Of a stretch of DNA of 64,000 nt, positions 1 to 10,147 are shown one piece after another. Made by a program: the position numbers and the translations under genes. The notes under the pieces were generated by a model, which worked only from the letters and a program-made list of their open reading frames with translations, was not told the origin of the DNA and did no database searches. Positions within the stretch are counted from its first letter, which is position 1, and every line of letters starts with the position of its first letter. Source of the DNA: Vagococcus xieshaowenii (GTDB taxonomy: Bacteria; Bacillota; Bacilli; Lactobacillales; Vagococcaceae); contig NZ_CP038865.1 of NCBI RefSeq assembly GCF_004792515.1, positions 394,001-458,000 on the forward strand, in the 5' to 3' direction.

Positions 1-403
1 ATACAAATATACACAAGAACAAAAATAATTTTTTAATAGTTATTTAAAGTATCGCTAGATAAGTAATCTTCAAATATGTGATACTGAATAGTTAATCAAT
101 AAGATGACATAAGGTCTAAGAGAATATCTTAGGTCTTATGTCTTTTTTGTTATATAATGATATTAAAAAGTTATTGTGGATACATTTCATTAAAATGGTG
201 TATAATATTAAATGTACGTATTGTATGAAGTAGAGTGAGTTTTGTTTAGTATTTGTGACGTTGTTTTTTTGGGAGAATATTCGTCTTTAATTAATTGAAT
301 GACGTAATTAGTGTTAGGACACGAATATAAACAAATTCATAATTAAATTGTGACTATAATAAATAAGGAGAAGTATTATAGTTTGATAAAGGAGGAATTT
401 AGT
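1..403. other. Intergenic region before the first gene
   Basis: I see no gene in these bases. They hold a strong hairpin terminator (listed separately), probably ending a gene left of the window, and then about 250 AT-rich bases leading to the hydrolase start. A TATAAT at about 201-206 could be a -10 element, but no good -35 lies 16-18 bases upstream of it. Confidence 0.5.
106..148 (+). terminator. Rho-independent terminator
   Basis: A 16-base stem (106-121 with 127-142, two G-U pairs, loop GAATA) is followed by six T. It probably ends a transcript entering from the left of the window. Confidence 0.8.
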
Positions 404-2605
404 ATGAAAAAACCAATGAACACTTTTTTAGTGTTTACGGTGGGGATGTATAGTACCTTTACACTAGGCGGGCCTATTATTCCATTAGTAGCGGCACAAC
501 AAAATGAAACAGAAATGACCGAAATAACAGAAAATTCAAGTGCACAAACTAGTTCTGAAACCGAAGAATCTGTTGTTGAGACAACAGATCAAGTGACTAC
601 GGAAACAACAGAAATGACTGAAACAACGGAAGAAAATATTCCAGAATCAACAACTGATTCTAGTCAGACATTACCTGAGGAATCTCAAACAACCGAAGAA
701 ACTACTACTTCTGACACTCAAGAAAGTACAGAGGAGACGGTGTCATCTACTGAATCAGAAGGTTCTGTGACTAATACAACCACTGAAACAAGTGAAAATT
801 CGACAGAAACAACTGAGACAAGTAAAGAGTCGCCTAATAAAGTAGATAGTTCATCATCCGTAGACAAAGGTGAACAGCCAGTAGCTAATCAAAAACCCGG
901 CAAAGATAATAATCCGGGGAAGAAGCCAGTGAATAATTTAAAACCAGGTAAAGCCGAAATAAAACCTCATAAAGAAGGAAATAATCAACCAGTAGCAGCT
1001 TCTAAAACGAAACAAAATAATAAGCAATCAACAACGGATAATCGAGTAAGCACAAAAGCAGCCACTTCAGGTCCGTCATTTAATACGCAGATCGACTTAG
1101 GTGAACAGTCTGAAGAATTTGCAACGTCTAATCTATTAAATTACCGTTTACCTTTATTATCTGAACTAAAGTCAGAGCAAGAAGCTGTTCTTATTTATGG
1201 TAGTTTATTGTTGGTAGGCAAAGAGCAGTTTGAAGAACCTTCAACAAAAGACAAAAAAAATGAACAACATAAAAAGCATGAAGAAAATAAAGAAAATAAG
1301 GTTAAGCCTACTCCTATTACCTCAAGAGCTTTAATGACATGGTTAGGTAATGAATATTTTGACCAAGATTTATTGACCAAACAAACTAAGCCATTATCTG
1401 CTTCAGAAACAATTGCTGTAGGCGATATTGTTGTTTGGACAAATTATATGAATCAAACGCAGTATGGTTTATATATCGGCGATGATTTGTTAATCACGGT
1501 AGAAAAAGATGGTGATGATCACTATGAAGTGGTAACTCAGTACTATGTCGAAAGTGATGATCAAACTATCTATCGAAATGAAAAGCTAACTTTAAATAAA
1601 GAAGGGGAAAAATTATTAAAACAATACCCTGCTTCTTTAAATTTTCAAACCAATCCGTTAACAGAAAAATTTGTAAAATCTATTGGAGAAGGAGCGCGTG
1701 AATTAGGTTTAAAATATGATGTTTTTGCCTCTGTTATGATTGCACAAGCATTGTTAGAAAGTGCCTCTGGAACAAGTGGTTTAGCACAAGCACCTAACCA
1801 TAATTTATTTGGCATAAAAGGACAATACCAAAGTCAGAGCGTTTCAATGGCAACAAATGAAGACGATGGTAAAGGAAATCTTTATGCTATCCAATCAGCG
1901 TTTAGAAAATATCCTAGTTATCAAGAATCTCTTAAAGATTATGTGTCATTAATCAAGAGTGGTACAGGATGGCAATCAGATTTTTATAAAGAAGCATGGC
2001 GATCAGAAGCTAATAACTATATTTCAGCTGCGCAAAGTTTAACAGGTAAATACGCAACGGATACACAATATGATAAAAAAATCATTAGTTTAATTGCTGC
2101 GTATGATTTAACACAATATGATGAACCAAAATTAGATAAAACTTATACTGGAACAACATCAGGCATTTTACAATCTAGAAATGAGATTCCAAAAGAATAT
2201 CGTCGTTTGATGAAATTCCCTGATTTTAACCAAAAAAATTATAACACATCAGGTTCTTATCCAATTGGTCAGTGTACATGGTATGCGTTTAACCGTGTGG
2301 CGCAACTAGGTATGACGGTAGATGATTATATGGGTAATGGTGGTGAATGGGGAACTAAGGGAGCTAAATTAGGTTATAAAGTAAGCAATACACCTAAAGC
2401 CGGCTATTTAGTTTCATTCTTACCAGGAGTTGCAGGATCTAGCAGTGAATATGGACATGTGGCGTTTGTTGAAGCAGTCACAAAAGATGGTATATTAATT
2501 TCAGAAGGAAATGTCTTAGGTGGTACACGTGTTTCTTATCGTATTATTTCAAACGATATCGCACGCTCAACACAAGTGAAATATATTGAAGCTAAACACA
2601 AGTAA
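404..2605 (+). CDS. Secreted peptidoglycan hydrolase, glucosaminidase plus CHAP
   Basis: Secreted cell-wall hydrolase of 733 aa. I start it at the ATG at 404 because GGAGGAA lies 7 bases upstream and a typical signal peptide follows (MKKPMNTFLVF..., cleavage near VAA-QQ). A GTG at 350 would add 18 residues in frame but lacks a ribosome site. A Thr/Ser/Glu-rich stretch of about 200 residues is followed by a basic Asn/Lys/Pro segment. At about 1330-1650 lies a piece resembling a degenerate NlpC/P60 fold. At about 1660-2110 comes a glucosaminidase (LYZ2/FlgJ-like) domain with ALLESASGTSGLA and NLFGIKG. At 2260-2600 a CHAP amidase/endopeptidase domain begins QCTWYAFNR and has the catalytic His in YGHVAFV. 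It probably cleaves both glycan and peptide during cell separation or wall turnover. Domain calls are by motif; the exact bond specificities are inferred. Confidence 0.88.
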   Translation: MKKPMNTFLVFTVGMYSTFTLGGPIIPLVAAQQNETEMTEITENSSAQTSSETEESVVETTDQVTTETTEMTETTEENIPESTTDSSQTLPEESQTTEETTTSDTQESTEETVSSTESEGSVTNTTTETSENSTETTETSKESPNKVDSSSSVDKGEQPVANQKPGKDNNPGKKPVNNLKPGKAEIKPHKEGNNQPVAASKTKQNNKQSTTDNRVSTKAATSGPSFNTQIDLGEQSEEFATSNLLNYRLPLLSELKSEQEAVLIYGSLLLVGKEQFEEPSTKDKKNEQHKKHEENKENKVKPTPITSRALMTWLGNEYFDQDLLTKQTKPLSASETIAVGDIVVWTNYMNQTQYGLYIGDDLLITVEKDGDDHYEVVTQYYVESDDQTIYRNEKLTLNKEGEKLLKQYPASLNFQTNPLTEKFVKSIGEGARELGLKYDVFASVMIAQALLESASGTSGLAQAPNHNLFGIKGQYQSQSVSMATNEDDGKGNLYAIQSAFRKYPSYQESLKDYVSLIKSGTGWQSDFYKEAWRSEANNYISAAQSLTGKYATDTQYDKKIISLIAAYDLTQYDEPKLDKTYTGTTSGILQSRNEIPKEYRRLMKFPDFNQKNYNTSGSYPIGQCTWYAFNRVAQLGMTVDDYMGNGGEWGTKGAKLGYKVSNTPKAGYLVSFLPGVAGSSSEYGHVAFVEAVTKDGILISEGNVLGGTRVSYRIISNDIARSTQVKYIEAKHK

Positions 2606-2620
2606 ATAGATCACTATCCC

Positions 2621-2659
2621 AAAACGCCTCGCTGTTGAAATGACAGAGAGGCGTTTTAT
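2621..2659 (+). terminator. Terminator of the hydrolase gene
   Basis: AAAACGCCTC (2621-2630) pairs perfectly with GAGGCGTTTT (2648-2657). The insertion sequence begins one or two bases after the T run. Confidence 0.8.
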
Positions 2660-4168
2660 GGCTGTATAATATTTGGTGTTGATGGAAAATCCAATTAGGA
2701 TTTTCTGTTAACACTTTTTTTGATTTTTAGACAAAAAAAGAGACCTCAACCTGATAAAATTAAAGTCGACTAAAACCAAATATATCGGAGGGGTCGCTTA
2801 TGGATAAGCATACTAGAAAATTACTTGGATTGGAAGATAAAAATATATATTTTGCAGAAGATTGGTTAAAAGAAGAAAAGAAAAAAGATGTTCTGGCTTA
2901 TATTATTGAAGGTGTATTAACCTATCGCCCGACTTGCTGCGAAAAATGTGGTGAACTAGATAGCTCAAAAATCGTTAAAAACGGATATAGAACGACCAAA
3001 ACACAATTACTGCCCTTTAGAAATAGACTGACGTATCTAAAGCTGCATCGTTCAAGATTTCGATGTTACACCTGTGGTGCTACTTTTATCGCCTCAACAC
3101 CTACCGTTGAACGCAATCATCATATTTCCCGTGAATTAAACTATCAAATCATGATGGAATTAAAGCGTATTGTATCTCGTAAAGATATTGCGGAACGGTA
3201 CTTTGTTTCTGATGTAACTGTGTTACGTATACAAAGAGAGTTAGCTAAACAACGGACAATTAACTACAATCACCTACCAAGTATTCTATGTATTGATAAA
3301 TTTAAATCAATGAAATCATGTGAAGGCTCTATGAGCTTTATTTGCGTTGACGGCGTTAGGAATAAGCTGTTTGTCCTCTTAGAGGACAGACGATTGGAGA
3401 AGTTGGCTAGTTATTTCATGAAGTTTTCTCTTAAAGTACGCAAATCCGTTAAATACTTAGTCATGGATATGAATGGTAGCTATGCGCAACTAATCAAGAA
3501 AGTTTTTCCTTGTGCTGAAATTGTCACGGATTGTTTTCATATTGTCCAACACATTAACCGTAGCTTTAATCAATTACGTATCAATATCATGAATACCTTC
3601 CGAAATCATCATTCAGAAGATATGAAGAAATATCGCAGATTGAAGCGTTACTGGAAACTCCTTTTAAAAGATACTGATACTTTAGATAATAAGCATTCAC
3701 ATTATCATTATTTGTTTAAACGTGAACTTTTCCAACAGGAAATTATTGATGAACTATTAACTTATGATGAGCGTCTACGACTAGCATACGATACCATCCA
3801 GCTCTTACATCACTATCGCAAGAAATCCGATGTAGAGAACTTCTTTCATATAATAAATGACTTATCTAAAGAGCTTCCTAACTGGTTTAGAAAGAAATTA
3901 ACCTTCTTCAATCGACAGAATCAAGGCATTTATAATGCCTTGATTCTGCCTTATTCTAATGGTATTACCGAAGGTATCAACAATAAAATCAAATTAATTA
4001 AACGCGTTTCCTACGGCTATCGTAACTTTAGAAACTTACGTGATAGAATTTATATTTCGCAAGGATTAATTTTCCAAAATATCACATAAAAAAGGTGAAG
4101 CTTTTACACTTCACCTAGTCACTTATTTTAGCGAATTTGAGCCCATCAACACTATTTGACGAAGAGCC
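2660..4168 (+). mobile_element. ISL3-family insertion sequence
   Basis: The element of about 1.5 kb is bounded by imperfect inverted repeats of 26 bases (2660-2685 and 4143-4168). Both begin GGCT at the outer tip and share GTGTTGATGG at the inner end, with mismatches between. It carries one transposase gene. TTTAT lies directly outside both tips (2655-2659 and 4169-4173). ISL3 elements normally duplicate 8 bases, so this 5-base match may be a decayed or partial target duplication. The element sits between the hydrolase terminator and the ltaS terminator and interrupts no gene. Confidence 0.85.
2800..4089 (+). CDS. ISL3-family transposase
   Basis: A 429-residue transposase with the ISL3 layout. 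The N-terminal zinc-binding region contains CCEKCG and CYTCGATF, the second reading like the family's CxxC pair at about residue 90. An HTH follows (RKDIAERYFVSDVTVLRIQREL), then the DDE catalytic domain with ILCIDKF (first Asp), YLVMDMNGSYAQLIKKVFP and TDCFHIVQHINR (second Asp region), and NGITEGINNKIKLIKR near the C-terminus (Glu). The ribosome site CGGAGGGG precedes ATG 2800. The frame is intact and full length, so it could be active. It binds its own inverted repeats and moves the element by cut-and-paste. Confidence 0.93.
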   Translation: MDKHTRKLLGLEDKNIYFAEDWLKEEKKKDVLAYIIEGVLTYRPTCCEKCGELDSSKIVKNGYRTTKTQLLPFRNRLTYLKLHRSRFRCYTCGATFIASTPTVERNHHISRELNYQIMMELKRIVSRKDIAERYFVSDVTVLRIQRELAKQRTINYNHLPSILCIDKFKSMKSCEGSMSFICVDGVRNKLFVLLEDRRLEKLASYFMKFSLKVRKSVKYLVMDMNGSYAQLIKKVFPCAEIVTDCFHIVQHINRSFNQLRINIMNTFRNHHSEDMKKYRRLKRYWKLLLKDTDTLDNKHSHYHYLFKRELFQQEIIDELLTYDERLRLAYDTIQLLHHYRKKSDVENFFHIINDLSKELPNWFRKKLTFFNRQNQGIYNALILPYSNGITEGINNKIKLIKRVSYGYRNFRNLRDRIYISQGLIFQNIT

Positions 4169-4190
4169 TTTATTATAGGCTATATTATAA

Positions 4191-4234
4191 AAAACTATCC
4201 CTCATCTACAGTTTAATAGAAGAGGGATAGTTTT
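4191..4234. terminator. Terminator of ltaS, bidirectional
   Basis: AAAACTATCCCTC (4191-4203) pairs perfectly with GAGGGATAGTTTT (4222-4234). It can end the minus-strand ltaS transcript and also block read-through from the insertion sequence. Confidence 0.8.
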
Positions 4235-4242
4235 AGTTAGTT

Positions 4243-6333
4243 TTATTTATTTATTGTTTCATCATCTCTGACATATTTATCAACGGTTGTTTTATTATTG
4301 TTTTTAGAGTAAAGGCTCGTTGATTTTTTTGCTTCAATGGTTTCTAATTGTTTAAGTTGATCTCGATAATTAACAGTTGTGATATCAGTTTCTTGCAAAC
4401 CGCTAGCGCTGTAATAGCGCATTAAGTCCCCGTTATTGATAGCATCTGATGTAGATAGTTGCTGTTGTACGTCATCTTTTAGCTTATCAATGGTTTCTTG
4501 TTCGCCGGGACTAATGGTTGTTTTGATTGCCCCTGTTTGATTATCATAGACGTTGTCGCCGATGATTGTGTAATCAGGTGTCATGACATCTCCATTACGG
4601 AAAGCAACGACTTGTTCGTGTTGTTTAGAGAATAAGTCTTGTCCTAACATTAGGTATTTAGAATTATCAATCCCTAATAAATGTAATAATGTTGGTAACA
4701 TATCAATTTGTCCGCCATAAGTATGGCTGATGCTACCATTTGTTTCTCCTGGAATGTGATACATTAATGGTACACGTTGTAACTGTGCGTTGTCATATTC
4801 GTTCCAAGTTGCTTTATCTTTGCCTAATAGCTCTGCTAATTCAGGGTTACGAGAATTAGAAATACCATAGTGATCACCGTATAAGATGATAAGAGAATTA
4901 TCATAAATTCCAGTTGCCTTCAAATAGTTGAAGAATTGTTCAATCGCTTGATCAGCATAGTGTGCTGTTGCAAAGTAACCGTTGATGGTTTCATCTGCTG
5001 TTTCAGGAAGTGGTAATTCATCATCTGAACCTTGAATTTTTGCATATGGATAGTGATTAGATACTGCTAACATTTTGGCATAAAATGGTTGTTGTAAATG
5101 TTCTAAATATTGAGCCGATTGATTAAAGAATTCCTTATCATGTAAGCCGTACTGGAAGGAATTGTCATCGGTCACATCATAGTAACTTGCATCAAAGAAA
5201 TATTGATAACCAAAGTTTTTATATGTATCATTACGATTCCAGAATGATCCGACATTACCGTGGAAAGCTGCAGTCGTATAACCTTCTGTTTGACTTAGAA
5301 TACTCGGTGCCGCTTGGAAAGTATTCTTACCACCTAATTGTGTAAATAAAGCACCTTGTGTTAATCCAAATAATGAATTTTCAATTAATGTTTCAGCGTC
5401 ACTTGTTTTACCAGCGCTTACTTGGTGGAATACATTATCAAAAGCATATGTTTGTTTATCATGGAATAAGCTGTTTAAGAAAGGTGTTACTTCATGTTCA
5501 ACACCGTCTTTATCGGTTAATTTATAATCAATCATGAATTGTTGTAAGCTTTCCAAATGAACGTAAATAACATTACGTCCGGCAGCTTTACCAAACATGG
5601 CATCATTTTTATCTGCATGATGCTCTTTTACATATTTTTCAACACTAACTAAATCATTTTCGCTAGCTTGAGCACGTATTTGGTTAGTCTGGTAGGTTTG
5701 AACCCCATCATAAGCCATAAAGAAGTTTAGACCTAGGTATTTCACGATATGATCTTTAGAGAACGTACGTGATAATAATTGTGGTCGATCTGCCTCCGCT
5801 AAGGTTAAATTTAGCGCAAACATTAAAATTGAAAATGATGTTACCGCAAAGGCATAACGCCCTTTAATAGGATTTTTATCAAGTTTAATTTTTTTAGTAG
5901 CTAGACATCCACCGATAACAATTAAATCAAGTAAATAGAAAATATCAGTGATTGAGAAAAGTTTAAGAGCACTTTCTCCTAAGCCTGAGGATACCTTACC
6001 CACACCTAAAATAGTGTTAATCGTGATAAAGTCTGAAAATTCTCGGTAGTAAACGACATTTGAAAATAGTAACAACGTCATTAAAAGGTACAAAACCAAG
6101 GTGGTGGTGTATGCTCTTTTTTCATTCCGCACATACAATCCAATGGCGAGAATAAAAATAGTTGTGGCGATTGGATTAATTAATAAGATTAAATACTGTG
6201 TAATACTCTCAATTCCAAGGTTAAATGCTGTAATATAAGCAACAATGGTTTTAAACCAAAATAAAATGGCAAGTAGAGAGAAAAAGCCCATACGTGTGTT
6301 AATCCATGACTCTTTGTAGGATTTTTTCAACAT
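4243..6333 (-). CDS. ltaS: LtaS-type lipoteichoic acid synthase
   Basis: Membrane sulfatase-fold enzyme of 696 aa. LtaS proteins transfer glycerol phosphate from phosphatidylglycerol onto a growing lipoteichoic acid chain on the outer membrane face. About five membrane segments fill the first 180 residues, then an extracellular AlkP/sulfatase domain follows. The nucleophile is Thr310 in GKTSDAE. Manganese ligands are expected in YVHLESLQQF (Glu) and in LIILYGDHYGIS (Asp-His). AAAGGAAGT precedes ATG 6333. The C-terminal 60 residues are polar and variable. Enterococci usually carry two such paralogues, and I cannot tell which this is. It is monocistronic, convergent with the upstream insertion sequence and divergent from the methyltransferase gene. 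Confidence 0.9.
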   Translation of the reverse strand: MLKKSYKESWINTRMGFFSLLAILFWFKTIVAYITAFNLGIESITQYLILLINPIATTIFILAIGLYVRNEKRAYTTTLVLYLLMTLLLFSNVVYYREFSDFITINTILGVGKVSSGLGESALKLFSITDIFYLLDLIVIGGCLATKKIKLDKNPIKGRYAFAVTSFSILMFALNLTLAEADRPQLLSRTFSKDHIVKYLGLNFFMAYDGVQTYQTNQIRAQASENDLVSVEKYVKEHHADKNDAMFGKAAGRNVIYVHLESLQQFMIDYKLTDKDGVEHEVTPFLNSLFHDKQTYAFDNVFHQVSAGKTSDAETLIENSLFGLTQGALFTQLGGKNTFQAAPSILSQTEGYTTAAFHGNVGSFWNRNDTYKNFGYQYFFDASYYDVTDDNSFQYGLHDKEFFNQSAQYLEHLQQPFYAKMLAVSNHYPYAKIQGSDDELPLPETADETINGYFATAHYADQAIEQFFNYLKATGIYDNSLIILYGDHYGISNSRNPELAELLGKDKATWNEYDNAQLQRVPLMYHIPGETNGSISHTYGGQIDMLPTLLHLLGIDNSKYLMLGQDLFSKQHEQVVAFRNGDVMTPDYTIIGDNVYDNQTGAIKTTISPGEQETIDKLKDDVQQQLSTSDAINNGDLMRYYSASGLQETDITTVNYRDQLKQLETIEAKKSTSLYSKNNNKTTVDKYVRDDETINK

Positions 6334-6553
6334 TATGACTTCCTTTCATGTTTGTTTTCATAAGTGTATATTCTAAAAAATGTTAATTAATGAACTATCG
6401 AAAATATTTTACCGATAAATGAGAGTAAAGTCAATCTAAATCACGATAAATCAGTCTCAAGGAGGACTGTTTATTAAGAAACAGTGAGAAAGGGTTTTAT
6501 CAAAAAAAATATGTTAAAATAGAAAAGCATATAATAGTAGAAAGGTGTTCAAC

Positions 6554-7729
6554 ATGAAAATAAAATTAAAAAAACAAGCCTCAAAAAAAATGATGGCAGG
6601 CTATCCCTTAGTAATAGAAGGGGATTTAGTGAAATCACAAGATCAATTAAAAACAAAAGAATGGCATGAATTCGTTACTGATACAGGGCAATTTATAGGG
6701 ACGGGTTATATTGGGAAACAAAACAAAGGGATCGGTTGGATGGTTGCCCAAGAGGAAACAAAAATGGATGCTGAATTTTTCACGCGTTTGTTTTTGAAAG
6801 CAGGAGAAAAGCGCGAAGGATTTGAACATAATGAGTTAACCAATGCGTATCGCTTATTTAATGGTGAGGGAGACGGATTAGGTGGCATGACGGTTGATAG
6901 ATACGGAGAGTATGCGGTGGTTTCTTGGTATAACGAAACTATCTATACATTCAAACCCATGCTAATTGAGTCACTCATGGCTGCTTTTCCAATGATTAAA
7001 GGAATTTATGAGAAAAATCGTTTCGAGCAAGTAGGCTTACCTGAAACACAGCATATCGCTGGGTTAGAAGCACCTGAACCATTAATGGTGAAAGAAAATG
7101 GCGTAACGTATGCGACTTATTTAAACGAAGGGATGATGACAGGAATTTTTCTTGATCAGAAGAACGTCCGTAGACGCTTAGCAGATGGTCTAGCAAGCGG
7201 TTTAGATATATTGAATACATTTAGTTACACAGGCGCGTTCTCGGTCGCAGCGGCCATGGGAGGCGCTGCTAGCACGGTAAGTGTTGATTTGGCGAAAAGA
7301 AGTTTAGAAAAAACAAAAGAAATGTTTGAAGTTAACCAGTTGTCTTTAGATAACAATAGAATAGTGGTAATGGATATTTTTGATTATATTCGTTATGCTA
7401 ATCGAAAATCGTTAACCTATGATATGGTTATTTTAGATCCACCTGGTTTTGCTCGTAATAAAAAGCGTACGTTCTCAGTCGTGAAAAATTATGGAGAACT
7501 AGTTGCAGAAGTAACACCATTAATTCGTCCAGATGGTTATTTGATTGCTTCAACGAATGTGGCTAATTTACCTTATGATAAATTCAAAGAAATGGTCGAA
7601 GAGGGAATTCATAGCGAAGGACGTCGCTTTAAAAAAGTAGAAGAACATCGTTTGCCAAGTGATTTTGTGACGGCAAGCACATTTAAAGAAGGCAATTACC
7701 TAAAAGTTTTAATTTATCAAATTTTTTAA
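6554..7729 (+). CDS. RlmI-like class I rRNA methyltransferase
   Basis: A SAM-dependent methyltransferase of 391 aa of the RlmI/YwbD type (COG1092), which methylates cytosine C5 in 23S rRNA in characterised members. I place the start at ATG 6554, with AAAGGTG six bases upstream; GTG 6545 overlaps that ribosome site. An N-terminal PUA-like RNA-binding domain covers about residues 1-75. The Rossmann methyltransferase domain has motif I NTFSYTGAFSVAAA, an acidic SVDLAKRS motif II, and LDPPGFARNKK as motif IV. I see no conserved catalytic Cys near motif VI, as is usual for RlmI. It is followed after 20 bases by the YbaK gene, so the two are probably co-transcribed. The exact target base is inferred. 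Confidence 0.85.
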   Translation: MKIKLKKQASKKMMAGYPLVIEGDLVKSQDQLKTKEWHEFVTDTGQFIGTGYIGKQNKGIGWMVAQEETKMDAEFFTRLFLKAGEKREGFEHNELTNAYRLFNGEGDGLGGMTVDRYGEYAVVSWYNETIYTFKPMLIESLMAAFPMIKGIYEKNRFEQVGLPETQHIAGLEAPEPLMVKENGVTYATYLNEGMMTGIFLDQKNVRRRLADGLASGLDILNTFSYTGAFSVAAAMGGAASTVSVDLAKRSLEKTKEMFEVNQLSLDNNRIVVMDIFDYIRYANRKSLTYDMVILDPPGFARNKKRTFSVVKNYGELVAEVTPLIRPDGYLIASTNVANLPYDKFKEMVEEGIHSEGRRFKKVEEHRLPSDFVTASTFKEGNYLKVLIYQIF

Positions 7730-7749
7730 TGAAAGAGTTGTGAGGCAAG

Positions 7750-8238
7750 GTGAAAAAGAAAAAAGTAACGAAAACCAATGCATTACGCACACTTGATCAA
7801 CAGAATATTAATTACGAAGAACGTGCCTTTGATATTGAAGAGTATGCACATATGAGTGCTGTAGATGTCGCACGCCAGTTAGGGACACCGCTTGAATTAA
7901 TTTATAAGACATTAGTCGTTGTCGGTAACAAAACAGGACCAATTGTCGCTGTTATACCGAGTAATCAAACGGTGGATTTTAAAAAATTAGCTAAAGTGAG
8001 TGGAAATAAAAAGGTTGAGCTACTTCATTTAAAAGAGTTAGAAAGTACAACGGGGTATATTCGTGGAGGCTGTTCACCAATTGGAATGAAAAAACAGTTT
8101 CCAACCTATATTGAAGAAGCTGCGGATAGTTTAGCGTATTTTTATCTATCAGCCGGCAAGCGAGGTTTGCAGATGAAAGTTAATCCTCATGATGTCCAAC
8201 AATTGATTAGCGCAACATTTGCATCCATCACTGAATAG
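7750..8238 (+). CDS. ybaK: YbaK/EbsC-type aminoacyl-tRNA deacylase
   Basis: A 162-aa protein of the YbaK/ProX editing family, which hydrolyses mischarged Cys-tRNA(Pro) and protects proline codons. The GTG start at 7750 follows GAGG by a few bases. Family features are visible: the AHMSAVDVARQLGTPLELIYKTLVV segment, a conserved lysine in IYKTLV, and GYIRGGCSPIGMKKQFPTYI, which matches the signature G-G-x-S/C-P-x-G substrate loop. It follows the methyltransferase gene closely and ends at a bidirectional terminator. Confidence 0.9.
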   Translation: MKKKKVTKTNALRTLDQQNINYEERAFDIEEYAHMSAVDVARQLGTPLELIYKTLVVVGNKTGPIVAVIPSNQTVDFKKLAKVSGNKKVELLHLKELESTTGYIRGGCSPIGMKKQFPTYIEEAADSLAYFYLSAGKRGLQMKVNPHDVQQLISATFASITE

Positions 8239-8245
8239 AAAAAAT

Positions 8246-8280
8246 ATGAGCCTGGACGTAGTGTCTAGGCTCATGATTTT
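8246..8280. terminator. Bidirectional terminator between ybaK and ohyA
   Basis: ATGAGCCTGGAC (8246-8257) pairs with GTCTAGGCTCAT (8263-8274), with one G-U pair and loop GTAGT. It sits between two converging genes. Confidence 0.75.
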
Positions 8281-10048
8281 ATAATAATTTATATTCTTTA
8301 ATTAAATCGTAAATGACAGTATCTTCTATCTTATGTACCCCTTTATTTAATAATGCTTTTTTCAAGAAAGATAATTTTAAATCGCTTAATTTAGCGCCGT
8401 CCATCATTTTTTCAGTAGAGTCTAATAGAACACGAACATCGTAAGCTGAAGCAAAAACTTCTGGTACGCCACGGTCAATATCAAGCAGGGTATAGACAGC
8501 TTCCATCGCTGTTCTGACAGAATACTCAGTTGTAAAGACAGTGTCACGAGGTGTTTCAGCAAAGTTACCAATGAATGCTGCGTTGACACAATTTTTTGGT
8601 ACTACAAGTGGACGGTCGCCTGGTTTTCTTGGCATAAAGTAAGAAGTAACAAAAGGCATCATACAAGGAATGCATCGCGCACTATTTTTAGCCATCTCAT
8701 CGATTTGATCGACAGGTACACCAATATGGTATAAAAATTCTTGTGTAATTTCTTCTCCTGTACAATCTTGTAGAGCTTTTTTAACATAATTACCTGGTAC
8801 ATCACAGTACAATCCGTAAATCCATACGACTAATTGATCTTTAGGTTGTGCTTTGAAGTGAGGTTGACGATTTAGGGTAAAGCTCATTAACCAATTGGAA
8901 TCCTTAACACTAACAATACCACCAGTTACTACTTTTCCGCTGAATGGATCACGTTTACAAATTTTTTGAATATATGGAGGGATTCTATCGTCAAGAGTGG
9001 TTAAGGTAGCAGATTCCCAACTACTTTGTTTAATATTGCCACAAAATACTTCTGGATGACCAAAGTCACTATCTTGCATGGCAATGTTTTTCCACAAGTT
9101 CCAACTACCACCTAGTTCGACATTTAGTTTTGCTGGTGTGTGGTGATCCCCTTCATCAGCGCTTTCTACGTTACTACCATTTGTAATGAAAACTAAATCA
9201 TCTTCTGTTAGGTTGATGGCGTGTTTACTAGCATTAATAGTATATTCGATTTGTTTGGCGACTTTTTTGTCATTGCTGATATCAAATAATACGTTAGTAA
9301 CAGTTGTATTATATTGAATGCTAACACCGTGTGATTCTAAGTAGTTTTTTAGAGGTAAGACAAGTGATTCGTATTGGTTATATTTTGTGAATTTTAAGGC
9401 TGAAAAGTCTGGAAGTCCGCCAATATGGTGAATAAAACGTGTAATATAGCGGCGCATCTCCATCGCACTGTGCCAAGGTTCAAAAGCAAACATGGTGCAC
9501 CAATACAACCAAAAATTAGACTCGAAAAATTCATCAGTAAAGACATCTTCAATTGTTAAATCAGCTAATTTCTCTTCTGGTGTGAAAAAGAGTTTAATAA
9601 TTTCTTCAGACGCTGTTTGAGAAAGGGTAAATTTTCCATCAGTATGGGCATCTTGACCTTGGTTAACGATGGCACGTTGTAATGAATAGTTAGGATCACG
9701 TTTGTTTAACCAATAAAATTCATCTAAAACGGAAGCATTTTCTTCTTCAAGTGAAGGGATTGATCGAAACAAGTCCCATAAACATTCGAAATGATTTTCC
9801 ATCTCACGGCCACCACGAATGATAAACCCTTTGCCATCATCATAAATACCATCTAACGCGCCACCGGCGATATCGCGTTCTTCTAGAATGGTGATTTGTG
9901 AGCCATTCATTTGGCCATCTCTGATTAAAAAGGCAGCAGCTGCAAGTGATGCTAGTCCTGATCCAATTAAGTAAGCATGTTTGTTTTCAACTCCCTCAGG
10001 TTTTACTGGACGAGCGAAAGCTTCATAGTTTCCATTACTATAGTACAT
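8279..10048 (-). CDS. ohyA: Oleate hydratase, FAD-dependent
   Basis: A 589-aa protein of the oleate hydratase family, formerly myosin-cross-reactive antigen. It adds water to the cis-9 double bond of unsaturated fatty acids to give 10-hydroxy fatty acids, and detoxifies them. The FAD-binding motif is [14 protein letters not shown] at about residue 28, and the family motif [17 protein letters not shown] follows at about residue 78. Other conserved blocks are FAFEPWHSA and [25 protein letters not shown] lies 8 bases before ATG 10048. The length is normal for the short (589-590 aa) coccus form. It is divergent from the TetR gene at 10186, which probably controls it in response to fatty acids. 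Confidence 0.93.
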   Translation of the reverse strand: MYYSNGNYEAFARPVKPEGVENKHAYLIGSGLASLAAAAFLIRDGQMNGSQITILEERDIAGGALDGIYDDGKGFIIRGGREMENHFECLWDLFRSIPSLEEENASVLDEFYWLNKRDPNYSLQRAIVNQGQDAHTDGKFTLSQTASEEIIKLFFTPEEKLADLTIEDVFTDEFFESNFWLYWCTMFAFEPWHSAMEMRRYITRFIHHIGGLPDFSALKFTKYNQYESLVLPLKNYLESHGVSIQYNTTVTNVLFDISNDKKVAKQIEYTINASKHAINLTEDDLVFITNGSNVESADEGDHHTPAKLNVELGGSWNLWKNIAMQDSDFGHPEVFCGNIKQSSWESATLTTLDDRIPPYIQKICKRDPFSGKVVTGGIVSVKDSNWLMSFTLNRQPHFKAQPKDQLVVWIYGLYCDVPGNYVKKALQDCTGEEITQEFLYHIGVPVDQIDEMAKNSARCIPCMMPFVTSYFMPRKPGDRPLVVPKNCVNAAFIGNFAETPRDTVFTTEYSVRTAMEAVYTLLDIDRGVPEVFASAYDVRVLLDSTEKMMDGAKLSDLKLSFLKKALLNKGVHKIEDTVIYDLIKEYKLL

Positions 10049-10147
10049 AAAAAAACCTCCTTAAGATTCCATATCTTGTGACAAACTAAGTGTAGCCTTG
10101 TTATAATAAAAGAACCATAAACAAACTTATGAAAATGTTGAAAATTC

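Noticed and set aside
180-240. WalR-like TGT repeats upstream of the hydrolase
   Set aside because: TGTATA and TGTACG have the wrong spacing for the usual WalR box, so no site is called.
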